Origin: Burkholderiales bacterium
Lineage (GTDB): Bacteria > Pseudomonadota > Gammaproteobacteria > Burkholderiales > Burkholderiaceae_C
NCBI GenBank assembly: GCA_003963115.1
Contig: RXJQ01000040.1
Span: 1 to 64,000, forward strand
Direction: 5' to 3'
DNA length: 64,000 nucleotides
In this document: piece after piece, positions 35,052-43,818 of the stretch
Position numbering within the stretch: the first letter of the stretch is position 1
How the letters are laid out: every line of letters starts with the position of its first letter
Translations under genes and position numbers: made by a program
Notes under the pieces: generated by a model
Told to the model about the DNA's origin: nothing
Database searches by the model: none
Seen by the model: only the letters and a program-made list of their open reading frames with translations

Positions 35052-37010
35052 TCACACCTTGGCCCTGCTGCCCTCGGCCAGCTCCTGCGCCTTGAGCGAA
35101 CTCATCAGGCTCAGCAAGGTGGAAAAGGCGTTGCTGTCCTGCCCACCGCCAGAACCTCCCAACTGGATCTGCGGCACCAGCGGCACCTTGGCGGCCTCGA
35201 AGGCCTCGGCCAGGCGCAGCATCACCGTCTGCATCAGCTGCTTGTCCGAGCCCTCGCCTTCCAGCGCCTCTGACTTGGCCTTGATGGCAGCGGCCTCAGC
35301 CTCACCCACGGCCTTGATGGCCGAGGCGCGGCCCGAGCCTTCCATCTCCTGGCGGAACTTCTCGGCCTGGGCCAGCGCTTCGATCTCCTGGCGGCGCTTC
35401 TCGGCGGCCTTCACCAGGGCCGCGCCATGGTTCTCCTTGATCGAGATGTCCACCAGCGATGCCGTCAGCTCGCTTTGCTTTTCGGCACGGCGCTCAGCTT
35501 CGTTCAGCTCACGCTGCTTGTCGGCCGCGATCTGCTTTTGCGCATAGGTCTCGACCTGTTCGCGCGCGATCTGGCGGTCACGCAGCTGCGACATGATGTT
35601 CTCGATCTTGGTGTCGCCGTTCTGCGGCTTGGGCGTGCCGATCAGCACCTCCTGGAATTCCAGCGAATAGGCCAGGAAGCGCTCGCGCATGTCCACCGAG
35701 GCATTGGCCTGCAGCTCGCTGCGTGACTGGATCAGCTCGATGAAGGTCCGCGTCTGCGACACATTCTTGAAGTAGCTTGACACCATCGGGTCCAGCGTCT
35801 GTTCGACCAGCTGCTTCACATTGCCAAAGCGCTGTACCACCATTGGCGCCTTGCGGTAGTCGATGTGCACCACCACGCTCAAAGGCAGTTGCGGCTCGAA
35901 GGCGTCCTTGGTGATCAAGGTGATCTCGCGCAGGTTGCCGTCGAAGCTGGAGCCGCTCTCGCCCGACTGCCACATCAGCACGAAGTTGGTCGTGGGCACC
36001 AGCTCGATCTTGCCGGCGTAGGTGTTGAAGGCGTACTTGCCGGGCATCAGCGCATCGCGCCACACGCCGCGGCAGCCGGTCTCCACCAGCTCGCCATGGC
36101 TGTACTCGGCGCCCGAGGTGTCGGTGCCCTTGCGGCCCGTGTAGGACACCACCACGCCCACGAAGCCCACGGGGATCACCGTCTTCTTGATGAACTCGAC
36201 CGTGGCGAACAGCCGGTTGATGTAGTAGGTGCCTTCGACCAGCACGCGCTCCTGCCGGCCACGCTTGCCGCCCGAGGCCAGGAACAGCTCTGGCTCCTGG
36301 AAGGAGTTGTGCTTGTCGCCCACATCGGGCGCAAGCAGCTCGTCCTTGGGCAAGGCCGGGCCGTCCATCACGGTGACCACGGCCAGCTGATCGGACTCAT
36401 GCTGCCCCTGGATCTCCTTGATCACCACGGGGCTGAAGGCGTTGCGCTCATCGAGCAGGTCGCGCATCTTCTCGTAATAGGCCGCCTCCATCGCATTGAG
36501 CGCCATGGCATAGGTGGCCTCCTGCGTCATCACCACGAACAGGGCCGGGTTGATGATGTGCGTGCCTTCGCGCAGCACCTTGCGCTGAGGCCCTTTTTGG
36601 CCACCGCCTTGCAGGAAGCCGCGCACATCCAGGAAGTTGCTGACGCGTGCGTTGTCGGCCAGGGTCTGGCCAGCGGGCAGGTCCACGCCGTCACGCGCGA
36701 ACACATAGCCCAGCTTGCCCTGCGTCACCGAGACCATCTGGTGCATGTGCACCTTGTATTGAAACGGCGGAAAGAAGTGGAAGCCGCCGCGCAGCAGTTC
36801 GGGCTGAAAGCCCGCTTCGCCATGAAGGGCCAGCAGGCCCGATTGCACCGAGCCCTTGGGGCTCCACAGCTTTTCGACGACACCGACACGGTCGTTGGGG
36901 ATGTAGCGCACCATGCCCGAGACAAAGGCGAACAAGGTCACCAGGCCGAGTACGGCCAGCAGGATCACGATATAGAACAAGGGGCCTTGGCCCAGTACTT
37001 CAGAGAGCAT
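35052..37010 (-). CDS. Flotillin-like SPFH/band 7 membrane protein
   Basis: The 652-residue protein has an N-terminal membrane segment (about residues 9-33). An SPFH/band 7 domain follows (RYIPNDRVGVVEKLW and FVGVVVSYTGRKGTD). A long Ala/Glu/Lys-rich coiled-coil region (about 490-620) and a Gly-rich tail complete the flotillin layout. Such proteins form oligomeric assemblies at the inner membrane and organise microdomains. AAGGAAGGA precedes ATG 37010; an upstream in-frame ATG at 37187 is unlikely. No obvious partner (NfeD-like protein) is adjacent. Minus strand, convergent with the lipoprotein gene. Confidence 0.85.
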   Translation of the reverse strand: MLSEVLGQGPLFYIVILLAVLGLVTLFAFVSGMVRYIPNDRVGVVEKLWSPKGSVQSGLLALHGEAGFQPELLRGGFHFFPPFQYKVHMHQMVSVTQGKLGYVFARDGVDLPAGQTLADNARVSNFLDVRGFLQGGGQKGPQRKVLREGTHIINPALFVVMTQEATYAMALNAMEAAYYEKMRDLLDERNAFSPVVIKEIQGQHESDQLAVVTVMDGPALPKDELLAPDVGDKHNSFQEPELFLASGGKRGRQERVLVEGTYYINRLFATVEFIKKTVIPVGFVGVVVSYTGRKGTDTSGAEYSHGELVETGCRGVWRDALMPGKYAFNTYAGKIELVPTTNFVLMWQSGESGSSFDGNLREITLITKDAFEPQLPLSVVVHIDYRKAPMVVQRFGNVKQLVEQTLDPMVSSYFKNVSQTRTFIELIQSRSELQANASVDMRERFLAYSLEFQEVLIGTPKPQNGDTKIENIMSQLRDRQIAREQVETYAQKQIAADKQRELNEAERRAEKQSELTASLVDISIKENHGAALVKAAEKRRQEIEALAQAEKFRQEMEGSGRASAIKAVGEAEAAAIKAKSEALEGEGSDKQLMQTVMLRLAEAFEAAKVPLVPQIQLGGSGGGQDSNAFSTLLSLMSSLKAQELAEGSRAKV

Positions 37011-37499
37011 GAGAGTCCTTCCTTTCCTTGCGGATTGATATGCCTTGGGGTGTTGTGGCGGGCACGGGCGAACCCGAGCCCGATGAGCACAACCGATGCT
37101 GCTCACCAAGGCTTTATGAGAAACACAAAGGGACAACAAGGCGCACATGCGCCAAAAGCCATCAGGGTCGCCGCAGCCGATGCGCACCGCGGCCCGTGCC
37201 GTGCTGGCGTTCGGGTGTATGGAGACCGGAGACGGGAAACAGCCAGATCGAGCGCGCTGCGATGGGGCTCATGGGCTGGGGCGGTGAACAGGTGTCAGCC
37301 GCGAGAGAAGTGTGGTTCAACAAGGGATGTTGAGGATGCGGGCACGGTGGCTCGACATGAAGAATGCTGCGCCGCAGCAAGCCGAAAAGCAAGTACCGAC
37401 CATATCCATGCCAGGGTTATGGCTTTGTTATGCTTTTTAATGTAAGCCACAGCCAATGCACGCAAGCCGCCCACATCCCCCACATCCCCCACATCCCAT
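37011..37499. other. 489-bp intergenic region with 9-nt tandem repeat
   Basis: No credible gene is seen here; the open reading frames that cross it are out of keeping with neighbouring codon use. It must hold the minus-strand promoter of the SPFH gene and the plus-strand promoter of the small membrane protein gene, possibly near the AT-rich TTGTTATGCTTTTTAATG stretch at about 37425-37442. At 37473-37497 the 9-nt unit ACATCCCCC is repeated nearly three times, occupying the position of the ribosome-binding site before ATG 37500. Confidence 0.6.
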
Positions 37500-37754
37500 A
37501 TGGACACCGCCTCCCAACTCCAGGCCATGGGCCTGACCCTGCCCACCCCCGCCTACTTCGCGGGCATGATCCTCTTCAGCATCCTGGGCATGGTGGCTTA
37601 TGTGGCGGGCAAGCGCCGCCAAAAGTCCACCACCAAGTGGCTGGGTGTGGCGCTGATGTTCTATTCCTATGTGGCCAGCGTGACCTGGGTGCTCTACCTG
37701 GTCGGCATCGCCTTGTGCGCGGCGGTGGTCTGGGACTGGCAGCGCGAAGCTTGA
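37500..37754 (+). CDS. Small two-helix membrane protein
   Basis: The 84-residue protein has two hydrophobic helices: about residues 19-36 (FAGMILFSILGMVAYVAG) and 47-75 (WLGVALMFYSYVASVTWVL and on). The central loop is Lys/Arg-rich (KRRQKSTTK), so both ends probably face the periplasm. I do not recognise the family, though similar small proteins occur in betaproteobacteria. The ATG at 37500 has no visible Shine-Dalgarno sequence because a C-rich tandem repeat occupies the site. Its stop abuts the stop of the next, convergent gene with no gap (TGATCA). Confidence 0.65.
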   Translation: MDTASQLQAMGLTLPTPAYFAGMILFSILGMVAYVAGKRRQKSTTKWLGVALMFYSYVASVTWVLYLVGIALCAAVVWDWQREA

Positions 37755-38024
37755 TCAGGCCACCTTGCGCGACCCCTTCGAAGCCGACGCCTCGGGCGCC
37801 TGGGCTGATGACGAGTAGACCAGCTTCAAATGCGGCTGGCGGCGGCGTCCCCAGATCGTGCCGGGCACCAGCAGCACCGCACCCAGCACCATCAGCGCCC
37901 CATGGATGACATGGCCACCCGCGAGACCCAGCACACCGCCCAAAGCGGCCAGCACACAGCACATGGTGGTCAGTTGGCGAAGGCGTGTTCTGACGGAGGT
38001 CTTGCGGGACTGCAAAGCGGGCAT
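37755..38024 (-). CDS. Small two-helix membrane protein, second
   Basis: The 89-residue protein starts at ATG 38024, preceded by AAGGAG at good spacing. It has two hydrophobic stretches: about residues 22-38 (CVLAALGGVLGLAGG) and 41-56 (IHGALMVLGAVLLVPG). A basic N-terminus and a Ser/Ala-rich C-terminal tail complete it. Reading on to an upstream ATG at 38213 would add a polar stretch with no support. It is convergent and end-to-end with the previous gene. Family unknown. Confidence 0.6.
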   Translation of the reverse strand: MPALQSRKTSVRTRLRQLTTMCCVLAALGGVLGLAGGHVIHGALMVLGAVLLVPGTIWGRRRQPHLKLVYSSSAQAPEASASKGSRKVA

Positions 38025-38389
38025 CGCATCTCCTTGGCGGGGGCGTGGACCGTGACGAGTGGGTGAGTCTGCAGACAGGTTTCTAAGGCCTGCTCTCAAG
38101 GTGCGCAAGAGCGAGGATTCCCTGGTTGAAGGGGCACGGAGGTGGTCGTGACCGCGCCGTGAATGTGCTCGCTGACGCCCAATGATCTGCCCGGCTTTGG
38201 CTCTTTCGGACAAGTGTGGCGCGGATTGAAAAAAACGGCAAAAACGAGAGAAATTTCAATGACACAAGGCGCCACTTCAGGTTTGATAGCGCCTGCCGAA
38301 ACACAGACCAACAAGACCAAAGCATTGCAACAGGCGTCGACTTTCGCGAGCAGGCTTCGACGCCACGATCACCACGTATAGAGGTAGCC
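38025..38389. other. Intergenic region upstream of the PilZ gene
   Basis: About 365 bp without a convincing gene. The GC content falls near 38220-38300 (runs of A and GAAAAAAACGG), consistent with a promoter. The reading frame of the PilZ gene is open back to 38216, but this part lacks a PilZ-like sequence and a ribosome-binding site. No repeat or RNA gene is evident. Confidence 0.4.
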
Positions 38390-38752
38390 GTGACCGTTTC
38401 CGACGTGACGCCGCAGCAGGTGTCAGATGCTCGCCAAGGCCCGCGAGTCAATGTTTCCTGGGCTGCCAGGGTGGTGGTGGGGCCGCAGTCCTACCTGGAG
38501 GCCCGTGTCATCAATGTCTCGGCCGACGGTCTGGCGCTGGTCTGCGAGCACGCCTTCCAGAGTGGCGCGGTGCTCCAGGTGCTGATTGCCTTACCCGACT
38601 TCCAGGACCACAGCAAATACCAATACCCCACCGTTCAGCTCAAGGCGGTCTTCCATGTGGTCAAGGGCGCGAAGTTCCGCATCGGTACCCGCTTCGTTCA
38701 CATGGACGCGGCCACGCGCGCCATGATCGACGCCTGGGTGCGGGGCGGCTGA
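38390..38752 (+). CDS. PilZ-domain c-di-GMP-binding protein (candidate)
   Basis: The 120-residue protein has a PilZ-like beta barrel. The segments ARQGPRVNVSWAARV (an R-rich opening resembling the RxxxR c-di-GMP motif) and VINVSADGLALVCEH (the D/NxSxxG-type motif) are present. It starts at GTG 38390, preceded by GAGG; the in-frame ATG at 38216 is possible but would add 58 unlike residues. c-di-GMP binding is inferred from the motifs. It lies near flhDC, but on the opposite strand and separated by one gene; a motility link is only suggestive. Confidence 0.72.
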   Translation: MTVSDVTPQQVSDARQGPRVNVSWAARVVVGPQSYLEARVINVSADGLALVCEHAFQSGAVLQVLIALPDFQDHSKYQYPTVQLKAVFHVVKGAKFRIGTRFVHMDAATRAMIDAWVRGG

Positions 38753-38767
38753 TCCACCCCGCTGCAT

Positions 38768-39901
38768 TCACATCCGGCTGGCGTGGAACTCCGCTTCCTT
38801 TTCCAGCATGTCGGTCATGACCGAGATGGCCTGTGTACGGCGCACGTCCAGTGCATGGCTCAGGTTCTCGGGGTCGCCGCGCTCGCGGTGCACCTGCTGC
38901 TGGCGGCTGAGCACGCGCAGTTGCGGGTGCAGTATCTCCAGCGCATGCAGCTCGGCCAGCGCATGCAGATGGCGGCCGATGAAGTGCAGCACCTCTTCGC
39001 GTGAATCCTCGTTCAGCACGGCCAGGGGGGGCGAAATCGTGGCGTCGGGCAGACCGCGCGGGTTGCTCAGCGCCAGCTGTGGCGGCTGCTCCGCGCACAG
39101 TACCGAGCGCATCAGCTTGGGCGCGGCGTGCGGGTCGTTGACGAAGGACTCGACCTTGCCCTCCTGTCCACGTGCCACCAGGCCGCGGATGCGCGCCTCC
39201 TGCAGGCCCAGGCGTGGGCCTCCGCCGTTGTTGGTCATCTCGATGCAGCGCTGCCCGCTGGCTGAACGCGTGAAGCGGTCGGCATCGAACACCACCTTGG
39301 GCAATTCCTTCAAGGGGGCGGCCATCAAGTCGGCGAGGTTGATCCACAGCAGGCGGCGCGGCTGGCTGTAGAGCGCATCCACGCCGAAGGGGCGGTCCGG
39401 GTTGCCCCAGAAGGCGGCGCCGTCCAGTGTCAGCACATCGCCCACGCGGGAGAGAAACTGTTTGCCCGTCAGGGCTTCGGCCTGCTGGTACATCGCGGTG
39501 GCGATGCCCCGGCGCTGGTGCTCGAAGGCCACTTGCGCGTCCTGGTCGACCAGATAGGCGCCCATGGACTGGAAGGTGAGCTCGCCCACCGGCTCGGCCT
39601 GCGGGTTGGAGCCCATGTAGGCCAGGATGCGATCGGGCTCGTCGGCCGCCAGGGCCGCCTGGTACTTGAAGAGGTAGCCCAGCTCCTGCGCCTTGGTCGA
39701 GGGCAGCACCTCGGCCACGATGTTGAGCACCTCGGTTTCGCCGCAGTACACGGCCGCCTTGAGCTTGACGGGGAAGCTGGCGCCCACGCGGCTGGGGTTG
39801 CCCAGGTGGTAGCGGTGATGGCTGACCGGGAGCTTGAAGTCGCAAGCGCCGTAAGGGAGCTTCTGCCCCAGCTCCAAAGTCCGATTCAGGTAGACATCCA
39901 T
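38768..39901 (-). CDS. Uncharacterised conserved-looking protein with GNAT-like stretch
   Basis: The 377-residue protein begins MDVYLNRTLELGQKL at ATG 39901, which has GGAG in GCTGGAGTG upstream. A stretch near residue 130 (FEHQRRGIATAMYQQAE) resembles the acetyl-CoA-binding region of GNAT acetyltransferases. The C-terminus is helical with SHALDVRRTQAISV. I do not recognise the family. It lies downstream of flhDC on the same strand, but a strong terminator (40011-40038) separates them. It is convergent with the PilZ gene. Function unknown. Confidence 0.65.
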   Translation of the reverse strand: MDVYLNRTLELGQKLPYGACDFKLPVSHHRYHLGNPSRVGASFPVKLKAAVYCGETEVLNIVAEVLPSTKAQELGYLFKYQAALAADEPDRILAYMGSNPQAEPVGELTFQSMGAYLVDQDAQVAFEHQRRGIATAMYQQAEALTGKQFLSRVGDVLTLDGAAFWGNPDRPFGVDALYSQPRRLLWINLADLMAAPLKELPKVVFDADRFTRSASGQRCIEMTNNGGGPRLGLQEARIRGLVARGQEGKVESFVNDPHAAPKLMRSVLCAEQPPQLALSNPRGLPDATISPPLAVLNEDSREEVLHFIGRHLHALAELHALEILHPQLRVLSRQQQVHRERGDPENLSHALDVRRTQAISVMTDMLEKEAEFHASRM

Positions 39902-40010
39902 GCACACTCCAGCGTGATTGCGTCTTGCTCGCTCTCGTATTGTCAGCGTGCGCCACGACGGTAAAAACCCGGATCAACGCCGACTATTGGGGCGAAATGC
40001 CGACAGATGC

Positions 40011-40038
40011 AAAAAAAGCGGGGTCCCGAAGGACCCCG
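40011..40038 (-). terminator. Rho-independent terminator after flhC
   Basis: On the minus strand a perfect 8-bp stem (CGGGGTCC with GGACCCCG) closes a TTCG tetraloop. The stem is followed by GC and seven T residues. It lies about 80 bp past the flhC stop codon. The very stable tetraloop and T tract make this a textbook intrinsic terminator for the flhDC transcript. Confidence 0.93.
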
Positions 40039-40116
40039 ACAAAGCACTCGGTACAGCAGTGCTGCTAGGAGGAGACAAGCAATGAAAACACTCGAGAAAA
40101 ACCGGGGGGCGGCACT

Positions 40117-40653
40117 TCAGTGCATCTGGATGGCACCGGCAGCCTTGCCCTTGCCGGCACGGGCGGGCGGGTTGCACAGGCCGCAGACGAAGTGACGCGA
40201 GATTTCGTGGGGGTGGCTGACGAAGTGGCCGCCGCACTTGGAGCACTTGGTCATGGTCAGCATGCCGTTGTCGATGAACTTGACCAGGCGCCAGGCGCGG
40301 GTCACGGACAGCAGGGGCTCCAGGCCTTGGGACTGGGTCTGCTCCAGGTAGAGCTGGTAGGCCTTGATCACGATGTCGATTTCATCGATTTCGGCGGCCT
40401 TGTTCAGGTACTCGTGGATGTTCAGGAACAGGGAGGCGTGGATATTGGGCTGCCAGGTCATGAACCAGTCGGTCGAGAAGGGCAGCTGACCCTTGGACGG
40501 CGACTTGCCGGAGACTTCCTTGTACAGGCGCAGCAGGCGTTCGTAGGACATGTCGGTTTCCGACTCCAGTACCTGCAGGCGGGCACCCAGGTTGATCAGG
40601 GTGACGGCGCGGTCGATTTGCTTGGCTTCGGTCAACAGGCTCTTGGTACGCAT
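40117..40653 (-). CDS. flhC: Flagellar master regulator subunit FlhC
   Basis: The 178-residue protein is FlhC. It has the helical N-terminal part (RLLRLYKEVSGKSPSKGQLPFS, about 40-61) and a zinc site with four cysteines, CSKC (about 135-138) and CGLC (about 155-158). With FlhD it forms the heterohexameric activator of flagellar class II promoters. ATG 40653 follows CCGGAGAAAG. It is downstream of flhD in one operon and followed by a strong terminator. Typical betaproteobacterial length. Confidence 0.96.
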   Translation of the reverse strand: MRTKSLLTEAKQIDRAVTLINLGARLQVLESETDMSYERLLRLYKEVSGKSPSKGQLPFSTDWFMTWQPNIHASLFLNIHEYLNKAAEIDEIDIVIKAYQLYLEQTQSQGLEPLLSVTRAWRLVKFIDNGMLTMTKCSKCGGHFVSHPHEISRHFVCGLCNPPARAGKGKAAGAIQMH

Positions 40654-40710
40654 GGTGCTTTCTCCGGGATGTGTGGGAATCGAATCGGTCTGTGAATCAG
40701 GGGGCGGGTA

Positions 40711-41034
40711 TCAGGCGGCTTCCTGGTGCTTGCCGGCGGCCAGGATGGCAGCGTGCAGGCGGGAGGTGCCGTCGCTGCCGGCGCCCTTGCCGTGGTTGGT
40801 CAGCAGGGACCAGACCATGTCGTCGTCGACACGCATGCGGCACACCAGGGTGTTGCTCGATGCGACCTTCAGGACCTGGGCGGGGGTCAGCGAAGCCAGG
40901 CGCTCGGCGGCGGCTTCGGACAGGCCCAGGCGGAACAGCGCCTGCTCACGGTCGTTGCGGATCAGGGTCTGAGCCAGCATCAGGTAGGACAGGTTGGTTT
41001 CGCGGATTTCCATCAGGATCTGGTCGGCGTTCAT
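40711..41034 (-). CDS. flhD: Flagellar master regulator subunit FlhD
   Basis: The 107-residue protein matches FlhD (segments IRETNLSYLMLAQTLIRNDR and AAAERLASLTPAQVLKVASS). It joins FlhC in the activator of flagellar genes. The start ATG 41034 has AAAGGAA upstream; an ATG at 41094 would add 20 residues in AT-rich non-family sequence. It is first in the minus-strand flhDC unit, 57 bp before flhC, and is divergent from the secreted metalloprotease gene. No other flagellar gene is in the window. Confidence 0.96.
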   Translation of the reverse strand: MNADQILMEIRETNLSYLMLAQTLIRNDREQALFRLGLSEAAAERLASLTPAQVLKVASSNTLVCRMRVDDDMVWSLLTNHGKGAGSDGTSRLHAAILAAGKHQEAA

Positions 41035-41337
41035 GGCTGTGTTCCTTTGTTTGACTCGTTGCGCTTTCGCGTTGTCGATGGCCTCATTGTGCAAACGGAT
41101 GCCAAATTCCTTGATAGGTGCACGGCTGTAAGACGCGTCGGCCGCCGGCTACACGTCTTGTAGGAATTCATCTGACAAAACGTCGGAACTGAGCAGGCAA
41201 GACAGTTCAGACAAATGCTTTGTAAACAGCCTGTAATTGCGGGCAAGCCGTCAACTATTCACTGGGCGACGCCAGGGAAGCGCCCTAATCTGGGTGCTCG
41301 TTCATGCAGCGCCCTGCGGGGCGGAGAAGGACCGAAG
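41035..41337. other. flhD / metalloprotease divergent intergenic region
   Basis: About 300 bp between two divergent genes hold the flhDC promoter and the metalloprotease promoter. A CTAC/GTAG inverted repeat with a 7-nt spacer lies around 41150-41164, and an AT-rich stretch follows. I could not assign -10 and -35 boxes with confidence. No gene was found. Confidence 0.45.
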
Positions 41338-43278
41338 ATGAAGTTCAGTCGCACGGTGTTGTCAGGCGTGGCCTTGCTGGCCATGGCGGTGTCCCATGTG
41401 TCGGCGCTGGCCGCCAGCGAGCCCTCCAGCCTGGATGCACAGGGGCTGGAGATCAAGACCGTGCTCAAGCTGGACGCGCGCAGCCTGATGGCCATGCATG
41501 CCGGCCAGAAAGTGCGCATCGATTTCCCGGTGATCGGCCGCAAGACCGTGGTCTTCGAGGCCACCACCAAGGGCCTGGACGGTGCGAGCTACTGGCACGG
41601 TAGCCTGGATGGCAGCCCGAGGGACCGCGTCTACCTCAAGCAGCAGAAGGATGGTTTCACAGGCGCCGTGCGTTTGGGTGGGCGCCTCTTGCCTTTCAAG
41701 CAGCAAGCCAATGGCACGCTGGCCTCCGCGCAGGACACGGGCCCCATCAGCGGCCAGGCCTACACCCTGGGCGCCCAGGCTGACAAAGGCATCCATGAGC
41801 TGAACGGCAACAACCTGGCGGGCCTGGCCCAGGCCGAGGAGGGCGCCGAGATCGCGCTGCCCTTGCCCAACGGCCAGACCGAGGTGGCCATCGTGACCCA
41901 CCGTGAGCTGGACCAGGATGGCTTCGTGCAGATTCAGGGTATCAGCCGCATGGACGGGAGCGGCTCGCCGACCGTGATCACCGTGGGCACGGATGCCGTC
42001 TTCGGCACGGTCCTGAGCAATGGCAACGAGTACCAGATCATCACCAAGCAGGGCAAAACGCAGTTGGTGGACCCCAGTGCCGCAGGCTGGAGCCGCCTGC
42101 GTGGGCCGGATCAGGCCGATGCGTCCGGCGGCCCACAGGGCAGTGCCGAATCCTTGACGGCTGCGGGCCTGACCAAGCTGGTGGCTGCGGCCACGCCCAC
42201 CGTGCCCGTGCCCCTGACCGCCGGCAAGATCGACACCACCATCACCCTGTTCATGACCTACAGCAACACCTACGTGACGCTGTGGGGCACGGAGGCCGTG
42301 GCGCGTACGCGCCTGTCCAACCTCGTGCAGGTGGCCAACTCGGCCTACTCGAACAGCGGCACGGGCATCGCCTTCAAGATCGTGGGCTGGGCCAAGGTCG
42401 CCCAGGCCGATACGACGCCCCAGGTCGCACTGCCCGCTATCAAGGCTGACAGCGGCGCCTTCAAGGGCGTGGCGGCGCTCAAGAGGGCGGCGGGTGGCGC
42501 CATCACCGTGTTCTTTGCGCCCTTCAACGCGGCCACCAGCACCACCTCTACTTGCGGGCTGGCCTATGTGACCGGCGGCGGCGCGGGCGGCATGAGCCTG
42601 TTCAACGCGCAGGCGGCCGGCTCGGTGTTCGCCTCGCTCAACGACGGTCAGTACAACGGCTACTACTGCGAGGTGCTGAGCCTGGCGCACGAGCTGGGCC
42701 ACAACCTGGGCAACGCGCATGACAAGGCCAACTCGTCCTTCCCGGGCGTGTTCAGCTACAGCTACGGCAAGGGCACCAGCGGCCAGTTCGGCACGATCAT
42801 GTCCTACATCTCGCCGCGCGTGGCGCTGTTCTCCTCGCCGCAGCTGAGCTGTACGGCCAGCAAGCAGGCTTGCGGCAGTGACACCGAAAACGTCGTGGCG
42901 ACCATGCTGCAGACCAAGGCCACCGTGGCGGCGCTGGGCAACAGCGGCAAGGCGTCGGCGTCGACCGACGGCTCGACCGTCGTGGCCGGCTGGCTGCTCA
43001 ACGCCAATGGCACGCCCTTCACCATAGCGGCCACCGTGAAGGCCTCGGACGCCAGCGTCAGCTGCGCGGCGGGCTCCACCGGCCTGTACGTCTGCACGGT
43101 GCCCAACACCGTCGGTTTGGTCTCCCTGACCGTGACCGCCACGGGCAAGGTGGCGGCGCCCTCGGTGGGCTCCTTCACCGTTGACCGCCTGTCCAACCAG
43201 CCGGTCTATGGCACCCGTTTCTATCTGAGCGATGCGCCCAAGACCAGTGGCTCGGCCGCCAGCACGATCAAAAAGTAA
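41338..43278 (+). CDS. Secreted metzincin zinc metalloprotease (reprolysin-like, M12)
   Basis: The 646-residue protein has a Sec signal (about residues 1-24, ending ALA), an N-terminal propeptide-like region and the catalytic metzincin motif HELGHNLGNAHD (about residue 450). It has the three zinc His residues and the Met-turn candidate TIMSYISP about 35 residues later. The C-terminal part (about 535-640) resembles a beta-sandwich domain. Such enzymes degrade extracellular proteins. ATG 41338 follows GGAGAAGG. Divergent from flhDC, suggesting shared control of motility and secretion, though this is inference. A strong terminator follows. Confidence 0.88.
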   Translation: MKFSRTVLSGVALLAMAVSHVSALAASEPSSLDAQGLEIKTVLKLDARSLMAMHAGQKVRIDFPVIGRKTVVFEATTKGLDGASYWHGSLDGSPRDRVYLKQQKDGFTGAVRLGGRLLPFKQQANGTLASAQDTGPISGQAYTLGAQADKGIHELNGNNLAGLAQAEEGAEIALPLPNGQTEVAIVTHRELDQDGFVQIQGISRMDGSGSPTVITVGTDAVFGTVLSNGNEYQIITKQGKTQLVDPSAAGWSRLRGPDQADASGGPQGSAESLTAAGLTKLVAAATPTVPVPLTAGKIDTTITLFMTYSNTYVTLWGTEAVARTRLSNLVQVANSAYSNSGTGIAFKIVGWAKVAQADTTPQVALPAIKADSGAFKGVAALKRAAGGAITVFFAPFNAATSTTSTCGLAYVTGGGAGGMSLFNAQAAGSVFASLNDGQYNGYYCEVLSLAHELGHNLGNAHDKANSSFPGVFSYSYGKGTSGQFGTIMSYISPRVALFSSPQLSCTASKQACGSDTENVVATMLQTKATVAALGNSGKASASTDGSTVVAGWLLNANGTPFTIAATVKASDASVSCAAGSTGLYVCTVPNTVGLVSLTVTATGKVAAPSVGSFTVDRLSNQPVYGTRFYLSDAPKTSGSAASTIKK

Positions 43279-43295
43279 GCGCTCGCTCTCCTTTC

Positions 43296-43335
43296 ATCCC
43301 GCCAGGTTGGGTGATCTGGCGGGATTTTCTTTTTT
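43296..43335 (+). terminator. Rho-independent terminator after the metalloprotease gene
   Basis: A perfect 10-bp stem, ATCCCGCCAG (43296-43305) and CTGGCGGGAT (43316-43325), closes a 10-nt loop and runs into a T-rich tail (TTTTCTTTTTT). It starts 18 nt past the metalloprotease stop codon. Stem quality and U tract make this a confident intrinsic terminator. Confidence 0.93.
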
Positions 43336-43798
43336 CTGGGCGTTTGCAAGCCGCCGCCCGGCGCCCGGTCTGATCCATCGGCTCCGCGCTGCTCTTAACG
43401 CTTCCAAGCTGGTCGACCTTCGCGGCGTTTTTCTCCAAGCGGCCCTCCGGCACCTTCTCTCCTTCTGCGGCTGCGCCATTCCTTCCCTAAAATGCGCCGA
43501 CCTTTTTGCCGCACAGCCATGATTCAGCCCGGTGGTCTCCATCCCAGCAGCTCTCGCTTGCTGCTTGATTCGTTTCGCGCAGCCGAGGCGAAGGCTCAAT
43601 CGCATGAGGGCCCGGTCCCCAACGCCTGCCCACCCATTCCGCCGATTCCCTTTGCTCACCTTGGGCCAACCACCTTGTACGTGGGCCCTGGCGCGCTCAT
43701 GTACAGCAAGGTGGTGACCTCTACCCTTTCGGCGTTCGCCTGAACCTGCACCGGCGTTCCATTTCAAGCTGTGACACGCTCATTAATAGTCATAGACA
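43336..43798. other. 463-bp region without a supported gene, upstream of ahpC
   Basis: Several overlapping reading frames exist on both strands (for example 43519-43743 plus, 43294-43767 minus), but none has a good ribosome-binding site with family-like sequence. GC content drops after about 43780, marking the ahpC control region. No RNA gene, repeat or phage remnant was recognised. A small RNA here cannot be excluded. Confidence 0.45.
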
Positions 43799-43818
43799 AT
43801 TGATCATATTTGATCAAT
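43799..43818. promoter_or_regulatory. Palindrome upstream of ahpC
   Basis: ATTGATCA and TGATCAAT form a perfect 8-4-8 inverted repeat 75 bp before the ahpC start codon, in an AT-rich tract. ahpC genes are often controlled by OxyR, whose sites are spaced ATAG/CTAT dyads; an ATAGTCATAG stretch lies at 43786-43795, just before it. The match to OxyR consensus is partial, so the binding protein is unknown (OxyR or another peroxide-responsive regulator). Confidence 0.45.

Noticed and set aside
37364-37909. Plus-strand frame covering the tandem repeat and small membrane protein
   Set aside because: It reads the 9-nt repeat as a His-Ile-Pro repeat but runs in a different frame through two better supported genes.
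40082-40198. Short plus-strand frame with AGGAGGAG upstream of its ATG
   Set aside because: The ribosome-binding site is good but the 38-codon frame overlaps the end of flhC and has no recognisable feature; kept only as a note because the site may be coincidental.
43519-43743. Possible 74-codon gene upstream of ahpC
   Set aside because: No clear ribosome-binding site, low-complexity Pro/Ser content and no family resemblance; the region is described as without a supported gene.
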